Shown here one piece after another: positions 8,796 to 20,867 of a stretch of DNA of 64,000 bases. Each line of letters starts with the position of its first letter. The first letter of the stretch is position 1. Source of the DNA: Cervus elaphus (taxonomy: Eukaryota; Chordata; Mammalia; Artiodactyla; Cervidae). The notes beneath the pieces were generated by a model. The model did not search any database and was not told the origin of the DNA. It saw only the letters and a list, made by a program, of their open reading frames with translations. The DNA is taken from positions 55,178,015-55,242,014 of the forward strand of contig NC_057823.1 in the NCBI RefSeq assembly GCF_910594005.1. The letters run 5' to 3'. The position numbers were made by a program, and so were the translations under genes.

Positions 8796-11169
8796 AGTTG
8801 TTTTGATTTACATAAAGGTGAGTTTGGATCTTCCACGTTTTCTTTGAAGGATATTTTCATGTAAACGGAATTAGAAACCTCATCTGGAAAAGGTTGACAC
8901 ACCTTTCTTTGTTCTGTTTTATTTCATTTTAAAATCAACCCCGAAAATTTCATTAGCTTTAGTGCTCTGGTTAGAAAAACAAATTCTCCAGAGTCAGTGC
9001 TGGCTATAGCCTCATTTAAGAAATACAGTTTTAGGGAAAATGGCCTTAGGAAAAACATTCAGATGTGTACTCAGAATGCACATTGTGAGCTGTGTTGTCA
9101 CTGATGTGGTTGGTGGGCATATCATCGTCTGGAGAGCTGAGAGGTTTTCCGAGTCTTCTCCAGCCATGTTTGAAGAATGCAGAAGACTTCATCCCTCCAC
9201 CCTTCCCCTCCATGTCTCAGGCTTGAATGGATTAGACCAACAGAGGTTCTTGGAATGTATCAGGACAGTTCTTCCCCCATGGAGGCTAGGGCCCTTCTCT
9301 CCACTGCTGATTGAGCATCCACTGGACATTTCCCTCCTCTCGCGGGTATCTTCATCAGTGGGACAGGATGAAGACTGGCCCTGTTGTTTCTCTGTGAGTC
9401 TTGGCACACCTTCCCTGACATAGTCAATTGTCATCTAGAAGCTATAGGCAAGACTGCACATCACAGAAATTAGTCAAATGTATTTGAACATGGTCTGTTT
9501 CCTTTTGCCTATGTAATAATATAGAGTTCAGGCTGTAGAATGGCATTGAACAAGGAGACATCACTTGCTTTTCTTACAAATTAAGCAATAGAACTCAGCT
9601 TAAGATGCCCCATGTGACTTGGGGAAATGCCTCTCTCCAAGCACAGTTTTTGGTAGAATGTGCTCTCAGCTTGTCCACATATGGGGAAAGAGAACAGTCA
9701 CTGGGAATTCTGCTTTCATCTGTTTTAGCTCCAGGCATGGGGATGTGCTGGGGCTGAAGAGGGACACCTGGCTGTGACCAACAGTGACTATGTTTGTAGC
9801 TCATTTTCCTGGTCACTTGGTATAGAGCTTGCTGGCATCTCTTTCTTCAGTTCTGTGGGAATCTTCCTTAATGAACAGTGTCAGGGCAAGTGGCTGTATG
9901 TTAATAGTAACCACATTCTTACTTACAGAGTGGTAAGCTCTGACCAGACTTGCATAGTTGGAAAGTTTCACCTAGTGTACCTAATCTCTTTTTTCTTTTC
10001 TTCTTCTTCACTCATCAAGCATAAAATCAGGAATATCACCTTTGATGAGTGTGATGAACTATGGAGTGGCCAATTTCCTCTCTCCCTTTGTTCTTTCAGT
10101 GACACCTTCTCTCAACCAGTCACTGTGCTAGGTTCTCAGGATACAGTGGTGAACATGAAGAAACACAGTCATCACTCTTATGAAACTTACCATTCTGGGA
10201 GACCCTAATCAGATAATTATCTGAACGAAGTAAAGTTGCTGTGAAGAAGAGGTACATAGGATTCTGGGAATGAAATTGGGGCAGGGTTTGGCCTGATTAG
10301 ATGAGTCAGGGAAGACTTCTTGGAGGAAGGAACTATTGCACAGAGGGCTGCTGGCAGGAATAGGGTCCATTCCAGAAACTGGCAGAGGCCAGGGCTTGCA
10401 GAGCCCACTGGGAGGTGGCGGCCCAGACCCTGCAGAACCTTTTAGGCCTTGGGGTGGTTGGGGGGTACTTTGGTCTGTGTCCTTAGAGCTCTGGGAAGCC
10501 ATTGCAGGGTTCACTGCTAGAGCTGGCATGGTTGGGTGGAGAGCCATTGGAGGGACAAAGTTGGGAGACCAGGAAGGGGTAGTTTCAGTTATCCAGGCAA
10601 TGAGGGGTTTTGGTTTACAGGTTGCTGGTATTGAGGCAGGAATGTGCAGAACTGAAATGCATAGGAAGCAAAATGGACAGACTTGAGGAGGAGAGCGGTT
10701 GCTGTCAAAGATAACGCATGGGTGTCTGTCTCTGACTTCTGTGGCACGTTGAATGGTGGTGTCCTTTGCTTAAATAGGGACACAGAACGGGGCCTGTGGT
10801 TGGCTCTTTGGGGAGCTGGTAGGAAGAAGAGAGGGTTTCATTTTGAGAGTGTTGAGCTTTACCTGAGAGTGGGGCTTCTGAGGAAAAGCTTCAGCTTCTC
10901 TGGGGCTCATGTCCTCCTCTCAGCTCTCAATGTTGGTCCTCTTATCTAAAGAATCTGACATTCCACACAAACCAACTTGTGTTTCTTTGGCCAAGCAGAT
11001 CAATGTAACAGGTTTTGAGGGCCACCTTGTCCAGCCCTGTCCTACACACTCATTGTGTATTGTAATTCAGAATCACTCATGAATAATTCTAAATGCAGTA
11101 TGATGGGGTGCAGAGAGTAAGTATAATTGGCTTTCAGAAAAGGGAGAGATTAACAAGGCCTGGGGCCTT

Positions 11170-11197
11170 TGGTGTTCTTGTACACACAAGAACACCA
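11170..11197. repeat. Perfect hairpin, 12-bp stem, ACAC loop
   Basis: The arms 11170-11181 (tggtgttcttgt) and 11186-11197 (acaagaacacca) are exact reverse complements with a 4-base loop. It lies in otherwise unique intron sequence and outside any repeat I recognise. Confidence 0.85.
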
Positions 11198-14100
11198 CTT
11201 GTAAGCAGCCGAGAGGCTAATCCTGTTGCAAGTGCTTCCCTCAGCCGTTGGTCTTTATTAACTGTGGCCAGTTTCTAGATCCAGGGACAGTGACAGAGTA
11301 GCAAAGAATTTTAAGCATAGTTATATCCAGTCTTGCTAACTTTGGACATCAGATGCACCGGTAATAAACATAACTGTGAGGTTACCTTGAGTTCTTCATT
11401 ATGTACGCGTTTGTAAGCCTGTGTGTTCATTTGCACATGTGTGTTGTTTTACCCAAGGAGCAAAAGGAAATGGCTTGATTTGTGCTATTACTGGTAAAAC
11501 TTGTATAAACCAACTTAAGAAATTAGGGTAAACCTATCTATTTCAGTGAAAGAAAGGATTATACTTGGCTTACTCTCTTAATCTCTGGGGAGTTAGTATC
11601 TGCTGTGGCATCTCCAGGAAGAGAAGGGCAGTGTCCTTTGGTTCTCGAGTGAGCAGCAGCTTTTGGAGCAGCCTGTCAGGGCCCAGACTCCCAGCTGCTT
11701 CCTCGTCCCTTCACTGCCTGGTCTCCTCACTCAGCGGCAGAGCCTACTTACTCTAAAGCAGATCCTTGTCCTCCCTGGAGGCTGCCAGTCACGCCTTCCC
11801 TCTGCTCTGGCCAGCGTTCTGCCTTTCTAGCAACAGATGTTTCTGAAAAGTAAATATTATTGCCTCTGCTTGGCTCCTTGCTGTGTCTCGCGCTGCCTGA
11901 ACATGAAACAGTGGGGTTATATGAGCAGGGTGCCACGAAGCTTGGCATGCACCCAGCGCCAACACCAGCCTCCCTGCCTTCTCCCTTCTTACTGAAATGT
12001 GTGTGTGAGATTCCTGTATGCATCAAAATGAAGGCACCGGAAAGAAGTGTCTGTGCAGCTGCATATCCAGCGTGGTCACCTACATAAGAGGCCAGCACTC
12101 TTTCTGGGTGGCAGTAGCCAGGCAGCAGTGGCTTTTGGGTGTTCTCTTTTTGATGTTCTCTGCATTGTCCCAAGTAACAGAGAGGAGTTGATCTTAATGG
12201 GGTGAACCAGTGCAGTGTGCTCCAGGGACCTCAGTTCAGAGGGCTTGGTAGAGTTGCAGATCCATGTCTTAGAGGTTGTATGCGCTTATGTCAGCCCCTT
12301 CACTTCTCCCACTTTCAGTACGGGTGATTGTGCCTCGCTTCCTGGGCCCTGTTAGGAAAGACTAATGTATTAAGGAAGGGTAGCCCAGCCCTGCCTAGAA
12401 CAGAAGCTGACAGCCTACAGAGCGCTTACCCCGTGTGTCTCAGTGGGTCTCCTGGCAGCCCCACAGCTTAGGTAGGCCTCCTCACCCAGAGGATGATGAC
12501 TTACATTAGGTGGGATGTTAGAGGCTTTATGACTAACCCAGGGTTAGTTACATAGCTGATCAATGATGGAGCTAAAATGTGAATCCAGGAGCGGTGGAGG
12601 TTGAGGTGAGGGCCAGGGCCTGGGGAAGGGATTGACCAATGTGTAGAACCAGGACCCCATGTAATGCCTGTGGAGAAGGGAGGTTCTCATAGTTGAGCTG
12701 GAAATGCTGTTCCAAAGGCCGGGAGTAGATGCTGAACAAGGAAACAGCCATGTTCACTATACCTTTACATGGGAAGTTCTCTCTCAGGCACGTGTCATTC
12801 AAGCCCATGGTGAGTTTCTTTTCAGATTCCAATGGCTGGGCTGCTCACTCTACCCAGCTGTCCTTCCTGGCCCACAGCCCAGTGTTGACTCCATACCAGG
12901 ACTCATCACCTAATCTCCCATCCAGGGGACCAGCCTCTTTATCAGCTTTGTGGGGCCCACAGCGCTTCACGGGGTATGCTGAGTGTCACCACACAGGGAA
13001 GTCGGGTCACACTCTGGTTGTAAGGTTACAGGTTTGTTTCTGGTTCCATGGGCCTCCCGAGGAAGGCCGCACAAAGGCCCCATTGTGCATCATTAGCCAC
13101 GGCTCAATCTTCGTTGGCAGCACGGCTTTTCAGGTGCCTGTTTGGGAGCTTTCCCAAGCCTGGCTGACTTTTCTCCTTTCTTCTGCCTTGTTGAGAAGAG
13201 GGTCCAGCTTGAGTCTTACTCGCCCCATTGGAGAGGCACTGGAGGGTTGCTGAGCGGATAGAGAAGCACTCCTGTTCTTACTCTTTGCTCAGGCCTCTGT
13301 CTGTGAATCCCGATCGAGAAACATTCTGGCAAAGCCTAGACTTGAGTACCACCTGTCCACATTCCATGCACTGTAGGAAGAGCTTTGTCTTCTACTTAGA
13401 AACATTATTCTTCCTCATTTTCTTCCTGCCTGACTGTTGCCACCCCTGTCCTTCTCCCCACAGTGTTCTTTCAGATGCATCTGTTTCTTTCCTGACTTGC
13501 CAGGGAGTGATGTGTGTTCTTGGGGATATTCTCAGCCTGGGTTGGCCAATCTTAAGAGATGCCCTGAGAGATTTCTCTGCCAGAATCTATACTTTTGGCC
13601 AAGAACCATTCCATTAAAGTGACTGAATCAGAGACTGCTGGCCGTTGGCCCCTGTGCTCTCCTCTGCTCCAAGTGCCTTCCTCTGCTGGCGACAGGTAGA
13701 GGGCCTTGCCCAAGGCATAGTGAGCTTGGGGCCCGCGCCGTATGAGCTGAGGCTGGGAGGGCAGTCCCAGAGCGGCAGCCTCGGTAAACCGTGCAGTGGT
13801 CTGAGCCTCGGACCCAAGAAGGGCAGCACGGCCCCGCCTGGCTCCATCGCTTGGGGTGAACACTCGGTTTGGCGAGCTCACTACTGGGGGTTGGATTTGT
13901 ATATAGCTCTCCCCATCCCTGCCACACACATATTATTTAGCACGCACTGAGCAGGGTACAGTGCCAAGTACATGGAGAGGAAACAAACCAAGCCAGCAGA
14001 TGGAAAAAACATGACCCCTAACCTCAAGGGACAAATTTAGGAACTAAAAAAGAAGTGCTGAGTATCATGGATGCTTTTATTCCAAAAGGTTCTGTTGATC

Positions 14101-14785
14101 TGTGAAGCCAGAATCCTCCCTCACCCCTGACTCCCCCTAGTACCTTATGAAAGCCAGACCTCGCTGCCAGTTATGCCTCATATTTCCCTCCTCTGGGAAT
14201 TTGAACATAATGCCATTTCCCCTTCAATGAGGGAAACATGTCCGAGGGTAATTTGAATGATTAGCCTAATCTGCAGGAAGGCTGCACATGGAATTAAGTT
14301 AAGCACATTTGTGCCGAGCAGCCTCGTCTGTCAGGCCACTTAAAGGTACCTCGGTGGTTTATACCCTTAACAGAAGCTGAGGGTTCCGGAAGGGTCATTG
14401 GTTTTTATTACTGTCTTAAATGAAAGCTTGTTTTTAAAATTTGACAAGGGCCTCTGAGAGCTTTCTTTATAGATACCATGTGTGGGGTGCGTTTTTTACC
14501 CCAGCTCAGAACATTGTCAGGGCTTTGTTCTCGTGGCGGTGGTGGAACGAGGTCACCCAGGGAACTAACTGGTTCGGGCAGAGCTTTGTCAGGCTGGTGG
14601 CTGCTCTCCTCTGAGGGGAGCCCAGAGGGTTCTGAGAACTCAGGCCTTGTGTGTCCTTGAGTCAGAAGAGGAGGTGCGGGTGCTCCTGTGTAGTTCCAAG
14701 CCCTTTCTGCCAGCTCCCACTAATGCCTGTTTGTCGTGTGTGTTAGATTGGGGTGCGTATTGTTGAATCTGACATGGGGGCAGCT

Positions 14786-14812
14786 TCACTGACCCATGTG
14801 GAGGGTCAGTGA
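14786..14812. repeat. Perfect hairpin, 10-bp stem, 7-base loop
   Basis: Arms tcactgaccc (14786-14795) and gggtcagtga (14803-14812) are exact reverse complements. The structure is 360 bases upstream of the first visible exon and 95 bases from the next hairpin. Confidence 0.8.
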
Positions 14813-14906
14813 CAGAGCAGGGCTGAACAGATCCTAATGTGGGCTCTGACCCTGACATTCTTAGGCAAGTGGATTCCCATGTGCATCAAGTGGAGATGGC
14901 AGGACT

Positions 14907-14939
14907 CTCTGTGTAGTTTGAGGAATTAACTACACAGAG
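14907..14939. repeat. Perfect hairpin, 12-bp stem, 9-base loop
   Basis: Arms ctctgtgtagtt (14907-14918) and aactacacagag (14928-14939) are exact reverse complements. It lies 233 bases upstream of the exon at 15172. Confidence 0.85.
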
Positions 14940-15171
14940 GGGGCCAGACTCATTAAAGCAAATGTAGCAAAAATACTGACTTGTGAAGCAGCTATTTCAT
15001 GTTATAAACAGTTACTTACTATTTTGAATTTACATTATTTTGTGCTCTGAGATGGACTCAGGAACAGATCTAGCTGCTTTTTATAGTACAGGGACTAAAA
15101 AGTGCAGTAAATAGGAAAGCAGATTTATTTCAGTAATTCACATTTTTTACTCTTTTTTTTGTTGTTGCTAG

Positions 15172-15267
15172 ATTTGTCTTCAGCGAAGCGGAAATTTGCA
15201 GACTCCTTAAATGAATTTAAATTTCAGTGCATAGGAGATGCAGAAACAGATGATGAAATGTGTATAG
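15172..15267 (+). CDS. ARHGAP26: ARHGAP26 (GRAF1) internal exon, BAR domain part 1
   Basis: This 96-base exon is preceded by a T-rich tract and AG and followed by gtaagt. It begins with the last two bases of an Asn codon, encodes 31 residues (LSSAKRKFADSL...DDEMCI), and ends with the first base of an Ala codon completed at 16863. The text matches the BAR domain of ARHGAP26, about residues 53-83 in human numbering recalled from memory. The BAR domain forms a curved coiled-coil dimer that binds PI(4,5)P2-rich tubules in clathrin-independent endocytosis. Paralogs ARHGAP10, ARHGAP42 and OPHN1 share the fold, but the wording here is that of ARHGAP26. The exon is too short to stand out as an open frame; phase and splice sites decide its borders. 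Confidence 0.95.
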
Positions 15268-16862
15268 GTAAGTCACAACCACATGTAAGAATGTAAAAAG
15301 TGCACTGTTCACCACACTTTCATCGTCCTCACTGGGTCTTTCCCCTGGAACAGCGAGTATGTAAGTGTCATAAATTAAGTCGATATTAAGAGTAGACCCA
15401 GCAGAGTGAAGTGAGGATCAGGGGCCCTGGGGCTCTCCTGGGCTTTTCCTCAGAGTTCTGCGATTGCCTCTCCCCACTCTGGCCTGTAGGAGAGCGCGGG
15501 AAGGTTTGCGGTGGGGCTCCTGTCTCCACCCTCCACTAGGCATGCTGCTTCTGGCTGGCTTCTTCCCCCAATTCCAAACTTGGTACCTTAGGATTAGAGC
15601 AAAAGTAGAACATGGGGAGACGGGAGAAGAGCTAGATCAGAGGTCCTAATGCAGACATATTTTCTTGGACACTCATTTTTTTAAAACTGAATTAACGTAT
15701 AAATTGAATTTGTGTCAAGTTCCAGTTTTTCAGCTTCTTTAAAAATTGGGGAGCCTGAGCAGCCGACCTCTCGTTCTGCCCTGGCAGCAGTTGGCTGGGG
15801 CTGTGTAGCTGTCATTGCCTTTGGATGTGGAGAGAAGCTGGGTGTCTGCATTATTCACTGCCCACCGCTCCCCCACCCCCACCTACCCCTTGCATTTTCC
15901 TTAGCAACAGATGGAGGTTCTCATTTATTACCTCACTGCGTTGTGTCTCCCTTCACCGTCTCCTGTCCATCTTTTGTGGGCAACACTCAGCACAGAGGAT
16001 TTGCAATGTCAAGACACCTGTCTTTGCCAGATCCTAGTCTTTACACCATATCCTTCCATTGGGTGTATTGGTTGACTCCATTCAGTGAGCAGGAGTTGAG
16101 TGAGTTACACTGAATTAATTAAGTCACTAAATGCTTATGGAGTCCCTGTTGCTTACAGAGCATCAGAATCTGGGGATGAGCAGGGGGAATTGGGAGACAG
16201 CTGAGAGCAGTGAAAACATATCATTGTTGTAATGCCTGAAAATGTGAATGCTTTTACCAACAATACATGAATGCCTCCAATATCCTTAGGGCTATTGTAT
16301 GCAATGCTTGTTGCATTTGGAATAATTTCAATGAAAGAGACTGTCTACGTCTTACTGCTACACTGCCAACTGTGTTGCAATAATAAGGGGCTTGAGGATT
16401 CAGAGAGGAGGAACGCAAGGCAGAGAGGTGGCTTTCAATGCCAGCGGCATTGTTTGTTTAACTCTGGTGCAAAGAAAAGGTTGGGTTCTGACGCAGCCCC
16501 ACAACAAAGGGTGCAGAGGTTGAATCCTGGGCAGGAAACCCTTGAACTCCTGAGAAGAACTCTACCCCATCCAGCCTGGGAGCTGGCCAGCATCCCATCA
16601 GTCCTGGGGACTCTCAGGAACAGGCAGGCCTTTTTCTTGAAGGAAACCCTTCCCCAGCTTGAGTTCCCAGTGGATTATCCTGCATTTTGGGGTCATCCGT
16701 AATGGTTAGTGATGAAAAGACAAGGGGAGCCTTGGGAAGAGTTGTCTTTAGGCTTCTGCACATGCCAAGGGATTTTAGTCCGTAACATAATAGCTGTTTC
16801 TGGAAGGGTTTCCAAGGGCCTTTCACTCTACTTCCACCTCATGACCCCTTTCTCTTTTCCAG
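15268..16862 (+). other. ARHGAP26: ARHGAP26 intron (1.6 kb)
   Basis: The intron runs from gtaagt to a 'tctcttttccag' acceptor. I see mostly unique sequence and no ruminant SINE. The open frames at 15712-16113 and 16271-16702 show no domain and no splice logic; I treat them as chance. Confidence 0.85.
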
Positions 16863-16924
16863 CAAGGTCTTTACAGGAGTTTGCCACTGTCCTCAGGAAT
16901 CTTGAAGATGAACGGATACGAATG
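16863..16924 (+). CDS. ARHGAP26: ARHGAP26 internal exon, BAR domain part 2
   Basis: This 62-base exon lies between a strong pyrimidine tract with AG and gtgagt. It starts with the last two bases of the split Ala codon and encodes 20 further residues (RSLQEFATVLRNLEDERIRM), ending on a codon boundary. It covers about residues 85-104 of the BAR helix bundle. The charged 'NLEDERIR' segment is typical of GRAF-family BAR domains. It joins in phase to the next exon at 21767, whose first codons read IENASEV. Confidence 0.96.
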
Positions 16925-18066
16925 GTGAGTATGGCTGGGTTGCCCTTGGTCGTGGACAGTGTGATCATTGAGGGGGCACAGGGTTTGTTATCAGAAGAAT
17001 GGGGTTGAGTCCAGGCTCTGCCACTTTTTTGCTCTGGGCTCATGAGCAGATCTCATCTTCTCATCCTTGCTGGGTTTTGAAGCCTTCTGTAAATATTAAA
17101 GGTTTACCATGTGTAACTTAGAACCACATACTTACCCTCCTAAAGATTCACTATAAGGTGTGTGTATATATATGTATGTATATAAAGTATATGACTTAGG
17201 AGGGATCATTTGAATTACTTAGCTTTTAGATGGAATAAATCTTTTGAATTTAACTCAGATCCCTTATTGGCAGAATGGGAATGAAGGTGCCCTGCCCTGC
17301 TCCCCTTCTCCTCACCTTACTAAACACATCTAAGAGCTCTCTTTTGTTAATTCTAAGGCACCTAACACAGTGCCTGCCATGTTGGTAGGCACCCAGTCAA
17401 TGGGTACTTAGTAAATGATAGGAACTATAAGAAGCTTTTCAAAGAGAAGCAGTATGCAAATTCAAGAATCAAACACTGATCTCCAAGTTTCTAAGAGATA
17501 TCTTTTGTATGAGGATTTATTCTGATGTTGTTCAACATTCACAGATGAGGGATTTTGTGTTCACAAGAAGCTCTTGTGGGCCTCCCTCTTATTCCTAAGA
17601 TATTAGGAGTGAAGCTGCATGCTGCTTTGTCCCCAGGTGGGCTTGTCTCTAGGCAGCAGTGCCGCAGAGGAGAGTCATCCATGTGCATTGGTTTCTCTTC
17701 CCATACTGACAGTCAGTCGTTTCAGGACTAAGTACCACCTTATCCTGCTCAGGTTGCCATAACAAATTTCCACAGACTGAGTAGCTTAAACAACAGACAT
17801 TTATTTTTCACAGTTGTGGAGACTGTAGTCTAAGATTAAGTTGCTGGCTGATTTGGTTCCTGGTGAGGGCCCTCTTCCTGGCTTGCAGACAGCCACCTCC
17901 TTCCTCCTTGCTGTTTCCTCACAGTGCAGAGAAAGGTCGGGGAAGCTCTCCTGCCTCTTCTAACAAAGTCGTTAATCCCATAATGAGGAGTCTATCCTCA
18001 TGACCTAATTATCTCCAAAGACTCCATCTCTAAAATTTTTAATCAGTACTATCACATTGCGAGTGT

Positions 18067-18412
18067 TGATAAACTGAGGCTTGTTAAATTTTTAAGTTTA
18101 TTTGAACAAAAATTGGTTCAAATTGGGTGGAACCAACCCGTAAATGGTTAGGAGCACCCCATCGAAAGGAGACAGGGCAGAGACTTTTATATAGCAGATG
18201 TGGAAGCAAAGGAAGGAAATTATTTGATTGGCTATATAGCTTAAGTGGTTTCCTTGTTTGGAAAAGTCTAGTTGTTTGTGATTGGTTTCATTTTCTTAGA
18301 TTTTAGTTTCTTCACCTTGAGGGACTTAAAGCCTTGGGTTTTAGTTTGCTTATGTAGGCTGCTAAGGCATTAGAGCCACCTCAGTCTAATGTCCTCCTTG
18401 TTTAATTTAATA
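18067..18412 (-). repeat. Solo-LTR-like insert within the MLT1
   Basis: On the minus strand this insert carries CCAAT boxes (complement at 18281-18285 and 18227-18231), a TATATAAAAG box (near 18192-18184), AATAAA (18102-18097) and a terminal CA (18068-18067). These are in the order U3, promoter, polyadenylation signal, U5. It interrupts the MLT1 sequence between 'tatcacattg' and 'ggggttaggg'. The family is probably a class I ruminant or artiodactyl LTR; I cannot name it. The U3 border and target duplication are not clear. Confidence 0.55.
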
Positions 18413-18430
18413 GGGGTTAGGGCTTCAATA

Positions 18431-18688
18431 GGAGAAGGCAATGGCACCCCACTCCAGTACTCTTGCCTGGAAAATCCCATGGACGGAGGAGTCTGGTGGG
18501 CTCTGCAGTCCATGGGGTCGCTAAGAGTCGGACACGACTGAGCGACTTCACTTTCACGCATTGGAGAAGGAAATGGCAACCCACTCCAGTGTTCTTGCCT
18601 GGTGAATTCCAGGGATGGGGGAGCCTGGTGGGCTGCCATCTATGGGCTCTTACAGAGTCGGACATGACTGAAGCGACTTAGCAGCAGT
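18431..18688 (+). mobile_element. Bov-A2 SINE (dimer) with target duplication
   Basis: Two Bov-A units in tandem ('ggagaaggcaatggcacccc' and 'ggagaaggaaatggcaaccc'), each ending in a 'gagtcggaca(c/t)gactgaa/gcg' block, with a remnant AGC tail. Flanking direct repeats 'tagggcttca(a/g)ta' occur on both sides (about 18418-18430 and 18688-18700). It is the youngest layer of this nested block. Confidence 0.93.
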
Positions 18689-18744
18689 AGGGCTTCAGTA
18701 TGTGAATTTTGGAGGGGATGCAGTTCAGTTCACAAGCTCTACCA

Positions 18745-18920
18745 AGACATTATGTAGGCATGCATTTTCTATTTTAACTCTCATGATGACTCTATGAAGT
18801 GGGACCTTTATCATCTCCATTGTCCAGATGAAGATACTGAGATTTACATCTGTAAAATAATATGACCAAAATCACCCAGTTAATAAGTGGCACAGTCTGG
18901 ATTCAAACCCAAGTGTGAGT
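18745..18920 (-). repeat. MIR SINE
   Basis: The plus strand reads 'tctcatgatgactctatgaa', 'atgaagatactgagatttac' and 'gattcaaacccaagtgtgag', the reverse complement of MIR. Confidence 0.7.
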
Positions 18921-20867
18921 GATATCAAAGAAGCAGGTGTTTCTTTAAAACTTCAACCAGAGCAGAAGTCTGTCACTTTCAGCTCTGTAGAGAGAGGCAC
19001 TGTTTGCCTTGATTGCTCCCTGCTGGGTTCTTGAGCCAGAATCAGGAGGGTGGTGGGTGGAAGCAGAGCAAAGCTTGTGTGTGTGTGCACGTGCTAGTGC
19101 CTCAGAAAGGGAAGTGATTCTTTTGAGTCTGGTTCTTGGCGGAGTTGTTATTTGGGGGTGGGGGGGGTGTGGCAAGCAAATCATGATGAATACTCTGCAG
19201 ATTGCTATGGTCTGGGGTAAGGGAATAATGACTGGATTATACTTTTCAGCTTGCCTCTGCAATTTTATTATTAATGTCAGTGAATCTAGTTTCTGCTGTC
19301 TGCATATGAGTATCTGGCCATCGCAAGCCCCTTCCCTAACCTCCTTCCCTTGTGATAACTTTGTTTTCAGTTCAGCTTAGCCTGGTAAAGCTGTACCTTC
19401 CTTGGGAAGCCTTCCTGGCCATCCTTTGTATTTTTTGAACGTCCAGTTCCTGCCTCTTACTCTGCTTGTGGAGTGTCTTGATAGTCACTGCATATATTTG
19501 TGTCCCATTGGAAGTATGAGTTCTTGAAGGGTGAAGAAGGGGTTACTGTGTTCCCATATTAGCTTAGTGCTTGGAACTGAGTGGAAATTATATAGTCATA
19601 GAATCTTAGACCCATATGGACCTTTTTCCTAACTGTGTACAGCCCCTTATTTGACAGATAAGAAAAGTGAGATGTCCTGAAGACTGATAGCTTGCAGTAG
19701 CAGGTACTGGGACAAGGACTTGGGCGTCCTGATTCCCATGTGGGAAGTTAGGGCTTTTGTGTATTTAGCATCTAGTGAGGGCTGGATTCTCCCCATGGAG
19801 GCCCATTGGAACAACTTGGGGAGTTTAAAAGATACTGATGTGTGGAGTGAGGTACAGAGTTTCTGATTTATTGGTCTGGAGCCTGGCCTGGAGACTGGGA
19901 ATTTTAAAAATTCCTCAGGTGAGCCCAGTTTTCAGTTAACATTTAGAACCACTGACTTAGGGGCTCTGAGCACCATTGTGTTTGAGATTTATACTTGATT
20001 TGTGGAAAAGATGAAATAAGTAAGCCAAATGACAGTATAAATCAAGCAAGTTAAACAGTATTGCAGCACTGTAGAGTTAAAATATTCTAATGGAAATGCT
20101 CTCAAAAGTGAGAAAAAGGCAAACGGCAATAAATTTGGAGACCTGCCACCTTCTCCCCTTCACATTGTCTAGTTAGTTCTTTGCTGTCTCCATCTATGGC
20201 TTCTGGCATTTACTCTGTTAGTTTCATTGCAATGGATAGGCATGTGATTTAGAAAAATAATGCTTTGTTGCGATGAGATTCCTGAAATAATTAGTTGAGT
20301 GACGAGTGAGCAGTGAATGACTTAAAAGGAAAGATTGTAAAATATCATGCTGCCTTAGAAAAGAATATAGAATCTTAGAGCTGGAACAGTTCACCCCACT
20401 TATTTTGCAGATGAGGAAATTAGAGCCTAGAGAGGTTAAATGTTTTGCCCATGGTCACACAGTTGGCAGCCAACCAAGAATCAATTCATTCATTTATTTA
20501 ATTGTTGAAAACGTTTGAATATTCCTTTGTTTCAGCACTCTTCTGTGTTTTGGGGATGGTGGTGGACAAGTGAGCATTTATGAGTGCCGTGTATGTGCGT
20601 ATATTGTAATGGTGAAATAGAGAATTTTAGCTAGTCTACATCTTCTGAAGAAAATGCTTGGTCAGGTGGTGGGAAGTTTCTTTGGATTACTTTGGCAGTA
20701 GAGAAAGCCTCCCTAAAGAGGTAATATTTAAGCTGAAAACTGAATTGCAAGAAGTAATGAGTTGTCCACACAAGAATTTGGAAACAGAACATCTAAAAGA
20801 ACAACCAAATGCAGAGTTTTGGAAGTGGGGAAGGTTTGGTCCATTTGAGGTGCCTTTAGGTGACAAT

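Larger units (their letters stand above)
1..15171 (+). other. ARHGAP26: Intron upstream of the first visible ARHGAP26 exon (partial)
   Basis: No ARHGAP26 exon was recognised here. The first visible exon begins in the middle of an Asn codon, so at least one coding exon lies to the left of the window. The left 6.8 kb is transposon sequence (L1 5' end and an antisense retroviral relic). It is followed by a Tigger-like element, two Bov-tA SINEs, an L2 and a MIR. From about 8.8 to 15.1 kb I see mostly unique sequence. An old mid-repetitive fragment may lie at about 10110-10600, where wording such as 'cactgtgctaggttctcagg' resembles a widespread mammalian repeat that I cannot name with certainty. 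The open frames in this part lack family motifs. Confidence 0.8.
17735..18740 (-). repeat. MLT1-type (ERVL-MaLR) LTR, split by a later LTR and a Bov-A2 SINE
   Basis: The outer pieces are 17735-18066, about 18411-18430 and about 18690-18740. The plus strand reads 'gccataacaaatttccacag', 'tggtgagggccctcttcctg', 'tcctcatgacctaattatct', 'tatcacattg', then after the insertions 'ggggttagggcttca' and 'atgtgaattttggagggga'. In reverse complement this is the order of an MLT1 LTR. It inserted before both internal elements. Confidence 0.7.

Noticed and set aside
9774..10208. 144-residue open frame
   Set aside because: Part of it overlaps text resembling an old dispersed repeat, and no protein family is recognised.
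11748..12173. 141-residue minus-strand open frame
   Set aside because: No motif and no sign of an antisense gene structure.
12729..13253. 174-residue open frame
   Set aside because: No recognisable motif, in intron sequence with overlapping frames on both strands. Chance is the simplest reading.
13600..13870. GC-richer stretch considered as a CpG island promoter
   Set aside because: CpG content is modest and local, and no transcription start features or first exon could be seen.
1..15171. Search for the preceding ARHGAP26 exon
   Set aside because: No segment encoding the N-terminal BAR helix with a matching phase-1 donor was found.
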